Translations under genes and position numbers: made by a program
The notes under the pieces: generated by a model
Told to the model about the DNA's origin: nothing
The model's database searches: none
The model's input: only the letters and a program-made list of their open reading frames with translations
Source: UMGS1279 sp045577495
GTDB taxonomy: Bacteria > Bacillota > Clostridia > Oscillospirales > Acutalibacteraceae
Direction: 5' to 3'
Assembly: GCA_045577495.1 (NCBI GenBank)
Contig: JAZNIK010000021.1
Location: 1 to 30,433 of the forward strand
DNA length: 30,433 bases
In this document: positions 22,395-30,035 of the stretch, in pieces
Layout of the letters: every line of letters starts with the position of its first letter
How positions within the stretch are numbered: the first letter of the stretch is position 1

Positions 22395-23750
22395 TTATCT
22401 TAAAATATCTCCTACATCGTTAAGTTTTTTCTGACTGGTTACAACAATAATTCTGTCCCCCGCTGAAACCTTACTATCACCATTTGGAAGAATAAATCTA
22501 CCCTTATGAATTATTCCACAAATAATAAGTTCCTTTTTTAAGTCCATTTGCTGAATGGGGATATCAATTATTGGTGCATTCTCGCCAATCTTAAATTCAA
22601 GTGCCTCCACCTTATCCTCTATGAGTTTATAAAGGCTTTCAACATTGTTGCCCATAGCGTTTTGTTTAGTGCGGATATACTGCAAAATATATTCGGCGGT
22701 AATATCGCAAGGATAAATAATGCTATCCAAATTGAGTTTATCCATAAGGCTATGGAAGGAAATATGATCAACCTTAGTTACAACCTTAGCATCGGTTGTT
22801 TCCTTAGCGTAAAGCGAAAGCAGAACATTTTCCTCATCAAAGCCAGTGAGGGTTACAAAGGCATCTGTTTGATGCAAACCCTCCTCTATCAATAAATCCT
22901 TATCAGAAGCATCACCATGAATTATAAGGGCGTGCGGAAGCTTTTCTGCAAGTTCGTTGCAACGCTTTAAATCCTGCTCAATAATTTTTACCGAAACACC
23001 GATATCAAGCAGTTGCTTTGCAAGATAAAAAGCAATAGTACCGCCACCTGCAATCAAAACATTTTTTGCAGCGTGGGTTTCAATTCCAATCTTCTTAAAG
23101 AATGCAGGCGCCTTTTTAGGCAATATAATTATTGATGCCTTATCCTTTGCTTTAAGTTCAAAATCACCTGACGGAATAAAATATTCTCCATCTCGCTCAA
23201 TGCTACAAAACAAAACCTCGTTTTCAATTTTATTACGCACATAATTTAGGTTTTTGCCATTGAGCAAGGATTTTTCGGTTATCTTAAAGGTAAGCATTTC
23301 AACCTTACCTTTATTAAATGGGTTAATATCAATAGCCGAGGGGAATCTAAGCAATCTTGCGATATCTGTTGCCGCCGCAAGTTCAGGATTGATTACCATT
23401 GAAAGACCAATACGCTCCCTTAAAAAATTGGTCTCGGCAAGATACATAGGATTACGAACCCTTGCAATTGTAGAACATTTTTCATTTCTTTTTGCAAACA
23501 AGCAACAAAGTAGATTATGCTCATCTGAGCCAGTGGTTGCTATTAAAACATCGGCATCGTTTATACCTGCATCATCTAGCGCACTATAGTTCATACCATC
23601 GCCATGAATACCTAAGAGGTCATTATTGTTGCAAATTTCTTTAACTCGGGACAAATCAAAATCAACTACCGTTACATCGTGACCCTCATTTGTTAGAGAA
23701 CTTGCAAGTGTTGCGCCGGTTTTACCGCCGCCTACAATAATAATTTTCAT
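22395..23750 (-). CDS. trkA: Trk potassium uptake regulatory subunit TrkA
   Basis: A 451-residue tandem RCK protein. The first RCK_N domain begins MKIIIVGGGKTGATLASSL, a GxGxxG-type nucleotide fold with VVDFD; the second begins LIAGGGTIAFYLAKQL with KIIEQD at about residue 230. Each is followed by an RCK_C (TrkA-C) domain, the last ending SAGDRIIVVTSQ. This is the full-length double TrkA rather than single-domain KtrA. NAD(H), ATP/ADP or c-di-AMP binding in this family controls K+ flow through TrkH. A promoter lies directly upstream and a weak RBS (AGGTAAAG) precedes the ATG. It is first in the trkA-trkH pair. Confidence 0.93.
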   Translation of the reverse strand: MKIIIVGGGKTGATLASSLTNEGHDVTVVDFDLSRVKEICNNNDLLGIHGDGMNYSALDDAGINDADVLIATTGSDEHNLLCCLFAKRNEKCSTIARVRNPMYLAETNFLRERIGLSMVINPELAAATDIARLLRFPSAIDINPFNKGKVEMLTFKITEKSLLNGKNLNYVRNKIENEVLFCSIERDGEYFIPSGDFELKAKDKASIIILPKKAPAFFKKIGIETHAAKNVLIAGGGTIAFYLAKQLLDIGVSVKIIEQDLKRCNELAEKLPHALIIHGDASDKDLLIEEGLHQTDAFVTLTGFDEENVLLSLYAKETTDAKVVTKVDHISFHSLMDKLNLDSIIYPCDITAEYILQYIRTKQNAMGNNVESLYKLIEDKVEALEFKIGENAPIIDIPIQQMDLKKELIICGIIHKGRFILPNGDSKVSAGDRIIVVTSQKKLNDVGDILR

Positions 23751-23795
23751 AACATCTTTACCTACTCTTTTTAAAAAGTATCGTTATTATTACAT

Positions 23796-23824
23796 ATTTT
23801 AACACCATAGTTAAAAATAATCAA
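23796..23824 (-). promoter_or_regulatory. Promoter of trkA-trkH
   Basis: On the minus strand TTGATT (23824-23819) and TAAAAT (23801-23796) are separated by 17 bases, about 45 bases before the trkA ATG. Confidence 0.65.
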
Positions 23825-23840
23825 TATGTTTTTAAAAAAG

Positions 23841-23886
23841 TAAAAATAAGTCGCCTTAAGTTATATAGACTTAAGACGACTTTTAA
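23841..23886 (-). terminator. Terminator of the aspS-gatA-gatB operon
   Basis: CTTAAG (23855-23860) pairs with CTTAAG (23870-23875), and AAGTCG (23848-23853) with CGACTT (23877-23882), with one mismatch. On the minus strand a T-rich tail (TTATTTTTA) follows. It begins right after the gatB stop and may also work from the other side. Confidence 0.8.
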
Positions 23887-25308
23887 TTATTCAGATAATT
23901 TCTTTTCTAAAAGTTCTTTAATAACGGCAGGGTCACCTGCTCCTTTAAGTTCACGCATGCAACCGCCAAAAAGAGCCTGTAAAGCCTTGATCTTACCACC
24001 CTTGAAGTCGGCAACTGCCTGAGGATTATCAGCGATAACCTTATCGATAATTCCATCAACAGCGGCGGTATCCACCTGTCTGTCAAGTTCGTTTTCTTTG
24101 CAGTATTGCACAGGGTCAACCCCATCCTCTATAACTGCTATAAGAACCTTTTTACCTGCGTTACGGTTGATTTTACCACTATCCACCATTTTAATTAGGG
24201 TTGAAAGTGTTTCGGCAGTAACCTCAAGCTCATTTAAGGTTTTACCGTCCTTACGCAAAATACCTGCGCAATCGGTAAGAATCCAAGCTGCAGTATCCTT
24301 AGCGTTACAACCCAAAGCAACAGTATCATCAAGCAGTTTGCTAATTTTATTGTTAGAGATAAGCATATCAATCTCTTTTTCAGATATTCCTGCAGCCCTG
24401 TAATCTTCTGCCTTTTCGTCAACTGCCACGGGTTTATTTGCTTTGATTTTTTCAAGCCATTCATCATCAATGATAATAGGCATGAGGTTTGCATCGGGGA
24501 AGTAACGATAATCTGCCTCGGTCTCCTTATTTCTCATAGCGAAGGTTTTACCGCTTGCATCATCAAAACGTCTTGTTTCTTGAACCAATTCCTCAAGCTC
24601 ATACTCCAATGCATCTATATGGCGTTGTGATTCATAACGAATTGCCTTTTCGATAGCCTCAAAAGAACTCATATTTTTAATTTCGGTACGAACACCAAAT
24701 TCCTCGCTACCCTCAGGGCGAACCGAGATATTAACATCGCAACGCATTGCTCCCTCTTCGCACTCGGAAATACCACCCAAGCGGAACATAGATTTTAGTT
24801 TATTAAGGTAGGTTACAACCTCCTCAGCGCTTCTGAAATCAGGTTGAGTAACAATCTCAATAAGGGGTACGCTTGTGCGGTTAAAATCAACATATGATGA
24901 ATTACCGCCGTGAACAAGCTTACCTGCGTCCTCTTCCATATGAATCTGCTTAATGCGAATATCACGGGCACCATTAGAGGTTTTAACCGTAACAACACCA
25001 TTTGTGCATATTGGATGATTAAGCTGAGTTATTTGATAAGCACAGGGCAAATCAGGATAATAATAATTCTTTTTGTCAAAGGTTGTATATCGACTGATTT
25101 CGCAATTAAGCATTAAACCCGCAGTAACGGCTAGCTCAACAACCTTTTTGTTCATAACGGGCAACATACCCGGCATACCCGAACAGGCAGGGCAAACACA
25201 ATCGTTTGGCTCCTTAGCGGCAGAATGACCACCGCAAGAACAAAATATTTTAGACTCGGTGCTTAACTCTACGTGGGTTTCAAGACCGATAACTAATTCA
25301 TATTTCAT
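23887..25308 (-). CDS. gatB: Asp-tRNA(Asn)/Glu-tRNA(Gln) amidotransferase subunit B
   Basis: GatB activates the misacylated Asp or Glu on tRNA with ATP and accepts ammonia to make Asn- or Gln-tRNA. The 473-residue product is full length. YELVIGLETHVELSTESKIF is the family N-terminus; the zinc cysteines are in FCSCGG and CVCPACSGMPG. FDKKNYYYPDLPCAYQITQ, DFNRTSVPLIEIVTQPD and RYFPDANLMPI are conserved kinase-site segments. The C-terminal helical and YqeY-like tail (about 330-473), which holds tRNA, is present. It starts two bases after the gatA stop with AAGGAAGGGTGA as RBS. GatB thus appears intact although the adjacent GatA has lost its amidase residues. Confidence 0.95.
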   Translation of the reverse strand: MKYELVIGLETHVELSTESKIFCSCGGHSAAKEPNDCVCPACSGMPGMLPVMNKKVVELAVTAGLMLNCEISRYTTFDKKNYYYPDLPCAYQITQLNHPICTNGVVTVKTSNGARDIRIKQIHMEEDAGKLVHGGNSSYVDFNRTSVPLIEIVTQPDFRSAEEVVTYLNKLKSMFRLGGISECEEGAMRCDVNISVRPEGSEEFGVRTEIKNMSSFEAIEKAIRYESQRHIDALEYELEELVQETRRFDDASGKTFAMRNKETEADYRYFPDANLMPIIIDDEWLEKIKANKPVAVDEKAEDYRAAGISEKEIDMLISNNKISKLLDDTVALGCNAKDTAAWILTDCAGILRKDGKTLNELEVTAETLSTLIKMVDSGKINRNAGKKVLIAVIEDGVDPVQYCKENELDRQVDTAAVDGIIDKVIADNPQAVADFKGGKIKALQALFGGCMRELKGAGDPAVIKELLEKKLSE

Positions 25309-25310
25309 AA

Positions 25311-26492
25311 TTATTCACCCTTCCTTTCAACAATATTTGCAAGGCTTAAAAGGGTGCTCTCGCTAAACGCTTTACCCATAAGCTGAACCGAACCGCTAAT
25401 AAGTGCAGGAATACCTACAAGGTTTGCAAGTGATGTGAACACGCTCTCCTCAAACACCTTGCCAAAAGCATCCTTAATGTCATACGCTTCATATTCTGTT
25501 TTAGTGCATACGGGGGTGAGAATTGCATCAAAGCTATCAAAGATTTTTTTGATACCATCTGCAACCACTCTGCGAACTCTTAGCGATTTATCATAGCAAT
25601 CTTTATAACGGTTTTTAGACAAAACATCCGAGCCATAAAGAATTACTGCCTTAGTAAGAAAATTAAAGCCCTCTGTTCTACTGTTTACATAGAGTTGATC
25701 TATATTCTTATAATTCTTTGCGCGATGCCCATACTTAACACCATCATAGCGAGAAACATTATTACAGGTTTCTGCCGACATTAGAATCTGCCAAGCAGTA
25801 TTAGCAATCTCAAACAAATCTGAAGAGATTTCCAAAACCTCTACACCGTTTGCTTTAAGAGAATCAGCATACGCCATAACCTTTGCTTTTGTTTCATCAT
25901 CGGCTTTGTCTATAAGTTCTTTAACGATGCAAACACGCTTACCATTTACATCTATATCTGCCGAATAATCATAGCTTGTTTCGGGCAAACTTGTGCCGTC
26001 CTTATCGTCGTGACCTGCAATAATATGCATAACTTCACTAATATCCGAGATATTTTTAGCATATACACCTATCTGCTCACCCGAAGCGGCGCAAGAAACT
26101 ACACCATAGCGAGAAACTGTGCCATAGGTGGCTTTAAGAAAATTAACACCCGACAAAGCCGCCGCACGTCTTGTTGCGCCATTCATATCAACGCCAAGAG
26201 CCGCCTTAACCTCACCATTTTTTACAAGCTCTGCCGCCGCGCCAAGAAGTTTTTGATTCTTTGGTGCGTAATGCGAAAACTCACCAACAAGGTCTAAACC
26301 AAACTCGCCAACGTGGGTTTTGCCCGAAATTTTATATCCCTTTTCTTCAAGGCGAACAACCGCCTCGGCACTAAACAAAGGCTTATAACCCTCGAGTATT
26401 CGAGAACCTGCAGTAGTAGTAACATCTTTTACCAAGATGGTATCATCAACCGCGATATTTCCGTTATCGTTTATCTTTGCTGAATAATACAT
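25311..26492 (-). CDS. gatA: GatA homologue lacking the amidase triad serines
   Basis: A 393-residue protein clearly related to GatA (usual length about 485). Conserved stretches: RILEGYKP, ATYGTVSRYGVVSCAASGEQ, MHIIAGHDDKDGTS, NNVSRYDGVKYGHRAKN and SRTEGFNF. The first 55-60 residues of normal GatA are missing. In the amidase core, an ungapped match to the region from PGGSSGGS to GSDTGGS shows the cis-Ser (Ser154 in Staphylococcus aureus numbering) replaced by L82 and the nucleophile Ser178 by A106 (codon 26177-26175); the triad Lys remains as K22. Glutamine hydrolysis by this subunit is therefore not expected. The frame is open throughout, so it is not a frameshift. The start is ATG 26492, six bases after GAGGTG that overlaps the aspS stop; GTG 26501 is an alternative. 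It lies between aspS-gatC and gatB in a tight operon. Confidence 0.9.
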   Translation of the reverse strand: MYYSAKINDNGNIAVDDTILVKDVTTTAGSRILEGYKPLFSAEAVVRLEEKGYKISGKTHVGEFGLDLVGEFSHYAPKNQKLLGAAAELVKNGEVKAALGVDMNGATRRAAALSGVNFLKATYGTVSRYGVVSCAASGEQIGVYAKNISDISEVMHIIAGHDDKDGTSLPETSYDYSADIDVNGKRVCIVKELIDKADDETKAKVMAYADSLKANGVEVLEISSDLFEIANTAWQILMSAETCNNVSRYDGVKYGHRAKNYKNIDQLYVNSRTEGFNFLTKAVILYGSDVLSKNRYKDCYDKSLRVRRVVADGIKKIFDSFDAILTPVCTKTEYEAYDIKDAFGKVFEESVFTSLANLVGIPALISGSVQLMGKAFSESTLLSLANIVERKGE

Positions 26493-26502
26493 TACACACA
26501 CC

Positions 26503-28581
26503 TCACTTTACGAGTCTGGGCACTTGCCAGCTATCTTCACTGCGCTCTGGCGCACCCTCTAGCAGACTTTCTCTTGAGAAGTTCTGCTTGCGAATATCCT
26601 CACGCAAAACGTTTGTCATAGGCATAACGTGAACCATTTGCTCAACATTTTCGGTATCTATTTTAGCGAGAGATTTTTCGCTTTCGCCCATTTTAGCAAA
26701 AATGCTCTGCATCAAGGTTTCTTCATCCTCGGTAAGCTCTAACTGATTTAACTGCTGAGCATTAGAGAATGTTGAACGCTTACCACCCGCTTTTTTGGTC
26801 GAAGCACCATTTGTGCTAGTTCTACTAGCCAAAGCGTTTGTACTACCGAGTAGGTGAACGTCCTCTAATTGTTGATTGGTTACCTCACTTGGCGCTCCTA
26901 AAAGTAAATCCTGGGCGTTACCATTTAAGGGGAATGCAATAACATCTAAAATCTTTTCCTCATCGGTTAAAAGCATTACCATACGGTCGATACCAGGTGC
27001 CATACCTGCATGTGGCGGTGCACCATATTGGAATGCGGTATAAAGAGCATTAAAGCGATTTTTAAGTTCCTCTTCATCATAACCTGCAATTTCAAACGCT
27101 TTTTTCATAATCTCAATATCGTGATTACGAACAGCACCTGATGCAAGTTCAATACCGTTACATACCAAATCGTATTGATATGCCAAAACATCGTTAGGGT
27201 TTTTGTTTAAAAGTGAATCCATACCGCCCTGTGGCATTGAGAATGGGTTATGGGTGAATATTGTTTCGCCTGTTTCCTCATCATCCTCAAACATTGGGAA
27301 ATCAACAACAAAGCAAAATTCAAAAGCATCGTCCTTGATTAAATCCAACTGCTCTTTACCTGCAAGCCAAGTACGAATCATACCAGCCTTTTTCTCGGTA
27401 TCGCTTTTTTTATCATCACAAATAAAGAAGAGTGTTTCGCCCTCTCTAACGCCTGTAAACTCGGTGATTTGTTGCTTTTGAGCATCGCTTAAAAACTTTG
27501 CTATAGGACCTGCAAAAACGCCGTCTTTAAGGGTTATATATCCAAGACCGCCAAGGCCAACCTCGGTAGAGGTTGCAAATTTTAAAGAATCTTCAAAAAA
27601 CTTCTTGGATTTGCCGACACAGTTTGCAACTATACCCCGAACGGGTCTGCCCTTAAATGCAGGAAAATCAACTCCCGCAAAAAAGTCTGTTAAATCGCAT
27701 ATAACAAGAGGGTTGCGTAAATCAGGCTTATCAGAGCCGTATTTCATCATAGCATCTGCATAGGTGATACGGTTAAAAGGCTTTTCGGTTACCTTTTTAT
27801 TTGAAAAGGTTTTGAAGGTATCATAAATTACATCTTCGCAAACATCCAAAACCTCTTCTTGTGTTGCAAAAGCCATTTCAAAGTCCAACTGATAAAACTC
27901 ACCAGGTGAACGGTCGGCTCTTGCATCTTCATCACGGAAGCAAGGTGCAACCTGAAAATATCTATCAAAGCCCGACACCATTAAAAGTTGCTTAAACTGT
28001 TGCGGTGCCTGAGGTAATGCATAAAATTTACCTGGATGCTTACGGCTTGGCACCAAAAAGTCACGCGCACCCTCGGGCGGTGACGCGGTGAGAATTGGTG
28101 TTTGCATATCTAAAAAGCCCTTATCCTCCATCTTATTTCTTAAATGGCGGATAATTCTTGAACGCATTACAAGGTTGTGATGGTTCTTTGGATTTCTAAG
28201 GTCTAAATAACGATATTTTAGGCGAATTTCATCCTTACTTGCCCTTGAATTTCTTACATCAAAGGGAAGCATATTTTTGCTTTTACCCAAAATTTGAAGG
28301 CTATCTGCCACAAGTTCAACATAACCTGTATCAATTTTTTCGTTAACTGTTTCAGGGTCGCGTTTTTCCACCTTTCCGCTAACAGAAATTACTGTTTCGC
28401 GGTTTACACCCTTTAAAAACTCCTCATTATGAACTACAACCTGTGTTACACCGGTGTAATCGCGAAGGTCGATAAAGATAACTCCGCCGTGGTCGCGCAC
28501 TACATCAACCCAACCCGCAAGTGAAACGGTGTTGCCAATATGCTTATCGCAAATGTCGTTGCAAAGCAGTGTTCTATACAT
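26503..28581 (-). CDS. aspS: Aspartyl-tRNA synthetase fused to GatC
   Basis: A 692-residue fusion. Residues 1-590 are a bacterial AspRS, which charges tRNA with Asp: anticodon-binding OB domain (1-105), class II catalytic core with motif 2 (FRDEDARADRSPGEFYQLD), the bacterial GAD insertion (about 290-410) and motif 3 (PPHAGMAPGIDRMVMLL). The OB loop reads VVRDHGGVIFIDLRD; His at this place is associated with non-discriminating AspRS that also charge tRNA-Asn. After a Ser/Thr/Lys/Gly linker (about 590-610), residues 611-692 are a GatC: LELTEDEETLMQSIFAKM, ENVEQMVHVMPMTNVLRED and WQVPRLVK match the family from end to end. AGGAGG precedes ATG 28581. A T-box lies upstream and gatA, gatB lie downstream, so all parts of an Asn-tRNA forming complex are in one operon. 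Confidence 0.93.
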   Translation of the reverse strand: MYRTLLCNDICDKHIGNTVSLAGWVDVVRDHGGVIFIDLRDYTGVTQVVVHNEEFLKGVNRETVISVSGKVEKRDPETVNEKIDTGYVELVADSLQILGKSKNMLPFDVRNSRASKDEIRLKYRYLDLRNPKNHHNLVMRSRIIRHLRNKMEDKGFLDMQTPILTASPPEGARDFLVPSRKHPGKFYALPQAPQQFKQLLMVSGFDRYFQVAPCFRDEDARADRSPGEFYQLDFEMAFATQEEVLDVCEDVIYDTFKTFSNKKVTEKPFNRITYADAMMKYGSDKPDLRNPLVICDLTDFFAGVDFPAFKGRPVRGIVANCVGKSKKFFEDSLKFATSTEVGLGGLGYITLKDGVFAGPIAKFLSDAQKQQITEFTGVREGETLFFICDDKKSDTEKKAGMIRTWLAGKEQLDLIKDDAFEFCFVVDFPMFEDDEETGETIFTHNPFSMPQGGMDSLLNKNPNDVLAYQYDLVCNGIELASGAVRNHDIEIMKKAFEIAGYDEEELKNRFNALYTAFQYGAPPHAGMAPGIDRMVMLLTDEEKILDVIAFPLNGNAQDLLLGAPSEVTNQQLEDVHLLGSTNALASRTSTNGASTKKAGGKRSTFSNAQQLNQLELTEDEETLMQSIFAKMGESEKSLAKIDTENVEQMVHVMPMTNVLREDIRKQNFSRESLLEGAPERSEDSWQVPRLVK
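26506..26751 (-). other. gatC: GatC domain at the C-terminus of AspRS
   Basis: The stretch encodes 82 residues corresponding to nearly all of GatC, the small subunit that wraps around the GatA-GatB interface. The motif NVEQMVHVMPMTNVLRED corresponds to NVEPTTHV...NVxRED of stand-alone GatC. There is no separate start codon with an RBS, and no stop codon between AspRS and this part. Confidence 0.88.
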
Positions 28582-28610
28582 ATAAAATCCTCCTATTATC
28601 CCGAAAAATA

Positions 28611-28832
28611 ATAAAAATCCCGGGAATATTAAAATATTCCCGGGACGAGAAAACCAAAAAAGTTAACCCGCGGTGCCACCCGCATTGATATGCTAATGCA
28701 TATCCTCTTTTAATATTAAATTCCTATTGTATGCAAAGTGTTCCCAAACTTACTACTTATCTGAGGCGCGCTTTCAGTCGGTGACGCACCCTCCCTGACA
28801 GACTTTCCACAAAAGCCGAGTCTTTACATTTA
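28611..28832 (-). ncRNA. T-box riboswitch of the aspS-gatA-gatB operon
   Basis: The T-box core GGGTGGCACCGCGGG is on the minus strand at about 28679-28665. Its TGGC would pair with an uncharged tRNA ending GCCA, as expected for discriminator G. Stem I base: ATGTAAAG (28829-28822) pairs with CTTTGCAT (28738-28731). Next to it the specifier side reads GGGAACA, giving AAC (Asn) at 28742-28740 followed by A, and overlapping GAA (Glu) at 28743-28741. The terminator is TCCCGGGAATA with its complement (28645-28618) followed by TTTTTATT. The system reads through when the cognate tRNA is uncharged. Confidence 0.9.
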
Positions 28833-28833
28833 T

Positions 28834-28861
28834 ATTATAGCAAAAAAAATGTTTTTGTCAA
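28834..28861 (-). promoter_or_regulatory. Promoter of the T-box/aspS operon
   Basis: On the minus strand TTGACA (28861-28856) and TATAAT (28839-28834) are separated by 16 bases, immediately upstream of the T-box stem I. Confidence 0.85.
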
Positions 28862-28889
28862 CCATCTTTTTTTGCGTTACTAATGTAAT

Positions 28890-28909
28890 TTATGCATTAT
28901 CTTGCATAA
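28890..28909. promoter_or_regulatory. Inverted repeat between the aspS and cysK promoters
   Basis: TTATGCA (28890-28896) and TGCATAA (28903-28909) form a perfect dyad with a 6-base spacer. It is 30 bases upstream of the cysK -35 and about as far from the aspS -35, so it could bind a regulator of cysteine synthesis. No regulator is identified. Confidence 0.4.
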
Positions 28910-28938
28910 TATTCCTAACCAACATTTATCTTGCAGTG

Positions 28939-28967
28939 TTGACAGTAAACTATTAAACTAGTATAAT
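28939..28967 (+). promoter_or_regulatory. Promoter of cysK
   Basis: TTGACA (28939-28944), 17 bases, TATAAT (28962-28967): a full consensus promoter 28 bases before the cysK ATG. Confidence 0.88.
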
Positions 28968-28995
28968 ATTTTTATAAAACACAAGGAGATTTAAT

Positions 28996-29925
28996 ATGTC
29001 TAACATATATACCTCTGCCGAGCAACTAATCGGCAAAACACCATTATTAGAGCTTTGTGGTATTCAAAAAAAATTAAATTTGGATTGCAAAATTTTAGCC
29101 AAACTAGAGTTTTTTAATCCCGCCGGCTCTATTAAGGACAGAGTTGCAAAGGCTATGATAGAAGATGCCGAACAGAACGGCATTTTAAAGCCGGATTCTG
29201 TTATAATCGAACCTACCTCGGGTAATACCGGAATTGGCCTTGCTTTAGTTTGTGCCGCAAGAGGCTACAAACTTATAATTGTTATGCCCGAAACTATGTC
29301 CATTGAGCGCAGACAGCTTATGAAAGCATACGGAGCCGAGCTTGTTTTATCTGATGGTTCAAAGGGTATGAGCGGAGCCATTGAAAAAGCAAACGAGCTT
29401 GCAAAAGAGATTCCAAACAGCTTTATTGCAGGTCAATTTGAAAACCCCGCAAACCCAAAAGCACATTTTGACTCAACAGGCCCAGAAATTTTTGCCGACA
29501 CCAACGGAGAATTTGATATCTTTGTTGCGGGTGTTGGAACAGGCGGAACCATTAGTGGAACAGGTGAATTTTTAAGGGGTAAAAATCCTAATATTAAAAT
29601 TGTTGCTATGGAGCCCGAAGCCTCCCCTGTTTTATCTAAAAATGAATCGGGTGCTCATAAAATTCAAGGAATTGGAGCCGGATTTGTTCCAAAAGTTTTA
29701 AACACCGATATTTATGACGAGGTTATTACTGTAACCGATAACGAAGCGTATGAAACCACAAAACTTATTGGAATAACAGAGGGACTACTTGTTGGAATTT
29801 CATCGGGTGCGGCAGTATGTGCTGCCATCAAACTTGCAAAACTGCCCCAAAACAAAGGCAAAACTATTGTAACTGTTTTACCCGATACAGGCGACAGATA
29901 CCTTTCTACAGGGGTTTTTGATTAA
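28996..29925 (+). CDS. cysK: Cysteine synthase (O-acetylserine sulfhydrylase)
   Basis: A fold-type II PLP enzyme of 309 residues that makes cysteine from O-acetylserine and sulfide. NPAGSIKDRVAKAMI (41-55) holds the PLP lysine K47. EPTSGNTGIGLALV is the substrate/cofactor loop. GVGTGGTISGTGEFL binds the PLP phosphate. GISSGAAVCAA and the terminal LPDTGDRYLST are all typical of CysK. AAGGAG is eight bases before the ATG and a consensus promoter lies just upstream. It is monocistronic and followed by a terminator. CysM and cystathionine beta-synthase are less likely, given the length and these motifs. Confidence 0.95.
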   Translation: MSNIYTSAEQLIGKTPLLELCGIQKKLNLDCKILAKLEFFNPAGSIKDRVAKAMIEDAEQNGILKPDSVIIEPTSGNTGIGLALVCAARGYKLIIVMPETMSIERRQLMKAYGAELVLSDGSKGMSGAIEKANELAKEIPNSFIAGQFENPANPKAHFDSTGPEIFADTNGEFDIFVAGVGTGGTISGTGEFLRGKNPNIKIVAMEPEASPVLSKNESGAHKIQGIGAGFVPKVLNTDIYDEVITVTDNEAYETTKLIGITEGLLVGISSGAAVCAAIKLAKLPQNKGKTIVTVLPDTGDRYLSTGVFD

Positions 29926-29936
29926 ATTACACACTG

Positions 29937-29966
29937 AAAGCCACGCTAAAAGCGTGGCTTTTTTGT
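29937..29966 (+). terminator. Terminator of cysK
   Basis: AAAGCCACGC (29937-29946) pairs with GCGTGGCTTT (29952-29961) around TAAAA, followed by T residues. It starts 11 bases after the cysK stop. Confidence 0.92.
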
Positions 29967-29972
29967 ATAGCA

Positions 29973-30004
29973 AAAAGGCTAACGGATAATTCCGTTAGCC
30001 TTTT
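29973..30004 (-). terminator. Terminator of tuf (bidirectional)
   Basis: AAAAGGCTAACGGA (29973-29986) pairs perfectly with TCCGTTAGCCTTTT (29991-30004) around TAAT. It lies 31 bases beyond the tuf stop and on the minus strand ends in T residues. It can also back up the cysK terminator. Confidence 0.9.
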
Positions 30005-30035
30005 AAAGTTTTTTAAGTTATCCTTAAATTAAGAA

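Noticed and set aside
25311..26492. gatA as a frameshifted or sequencing-damaged gene
   Set aside because: The frame is open from start to stop and aligns without gaps across the altered amidase core, and conserved GatA segments occur on both sides. Substitution rather than frameshift removed the serines.
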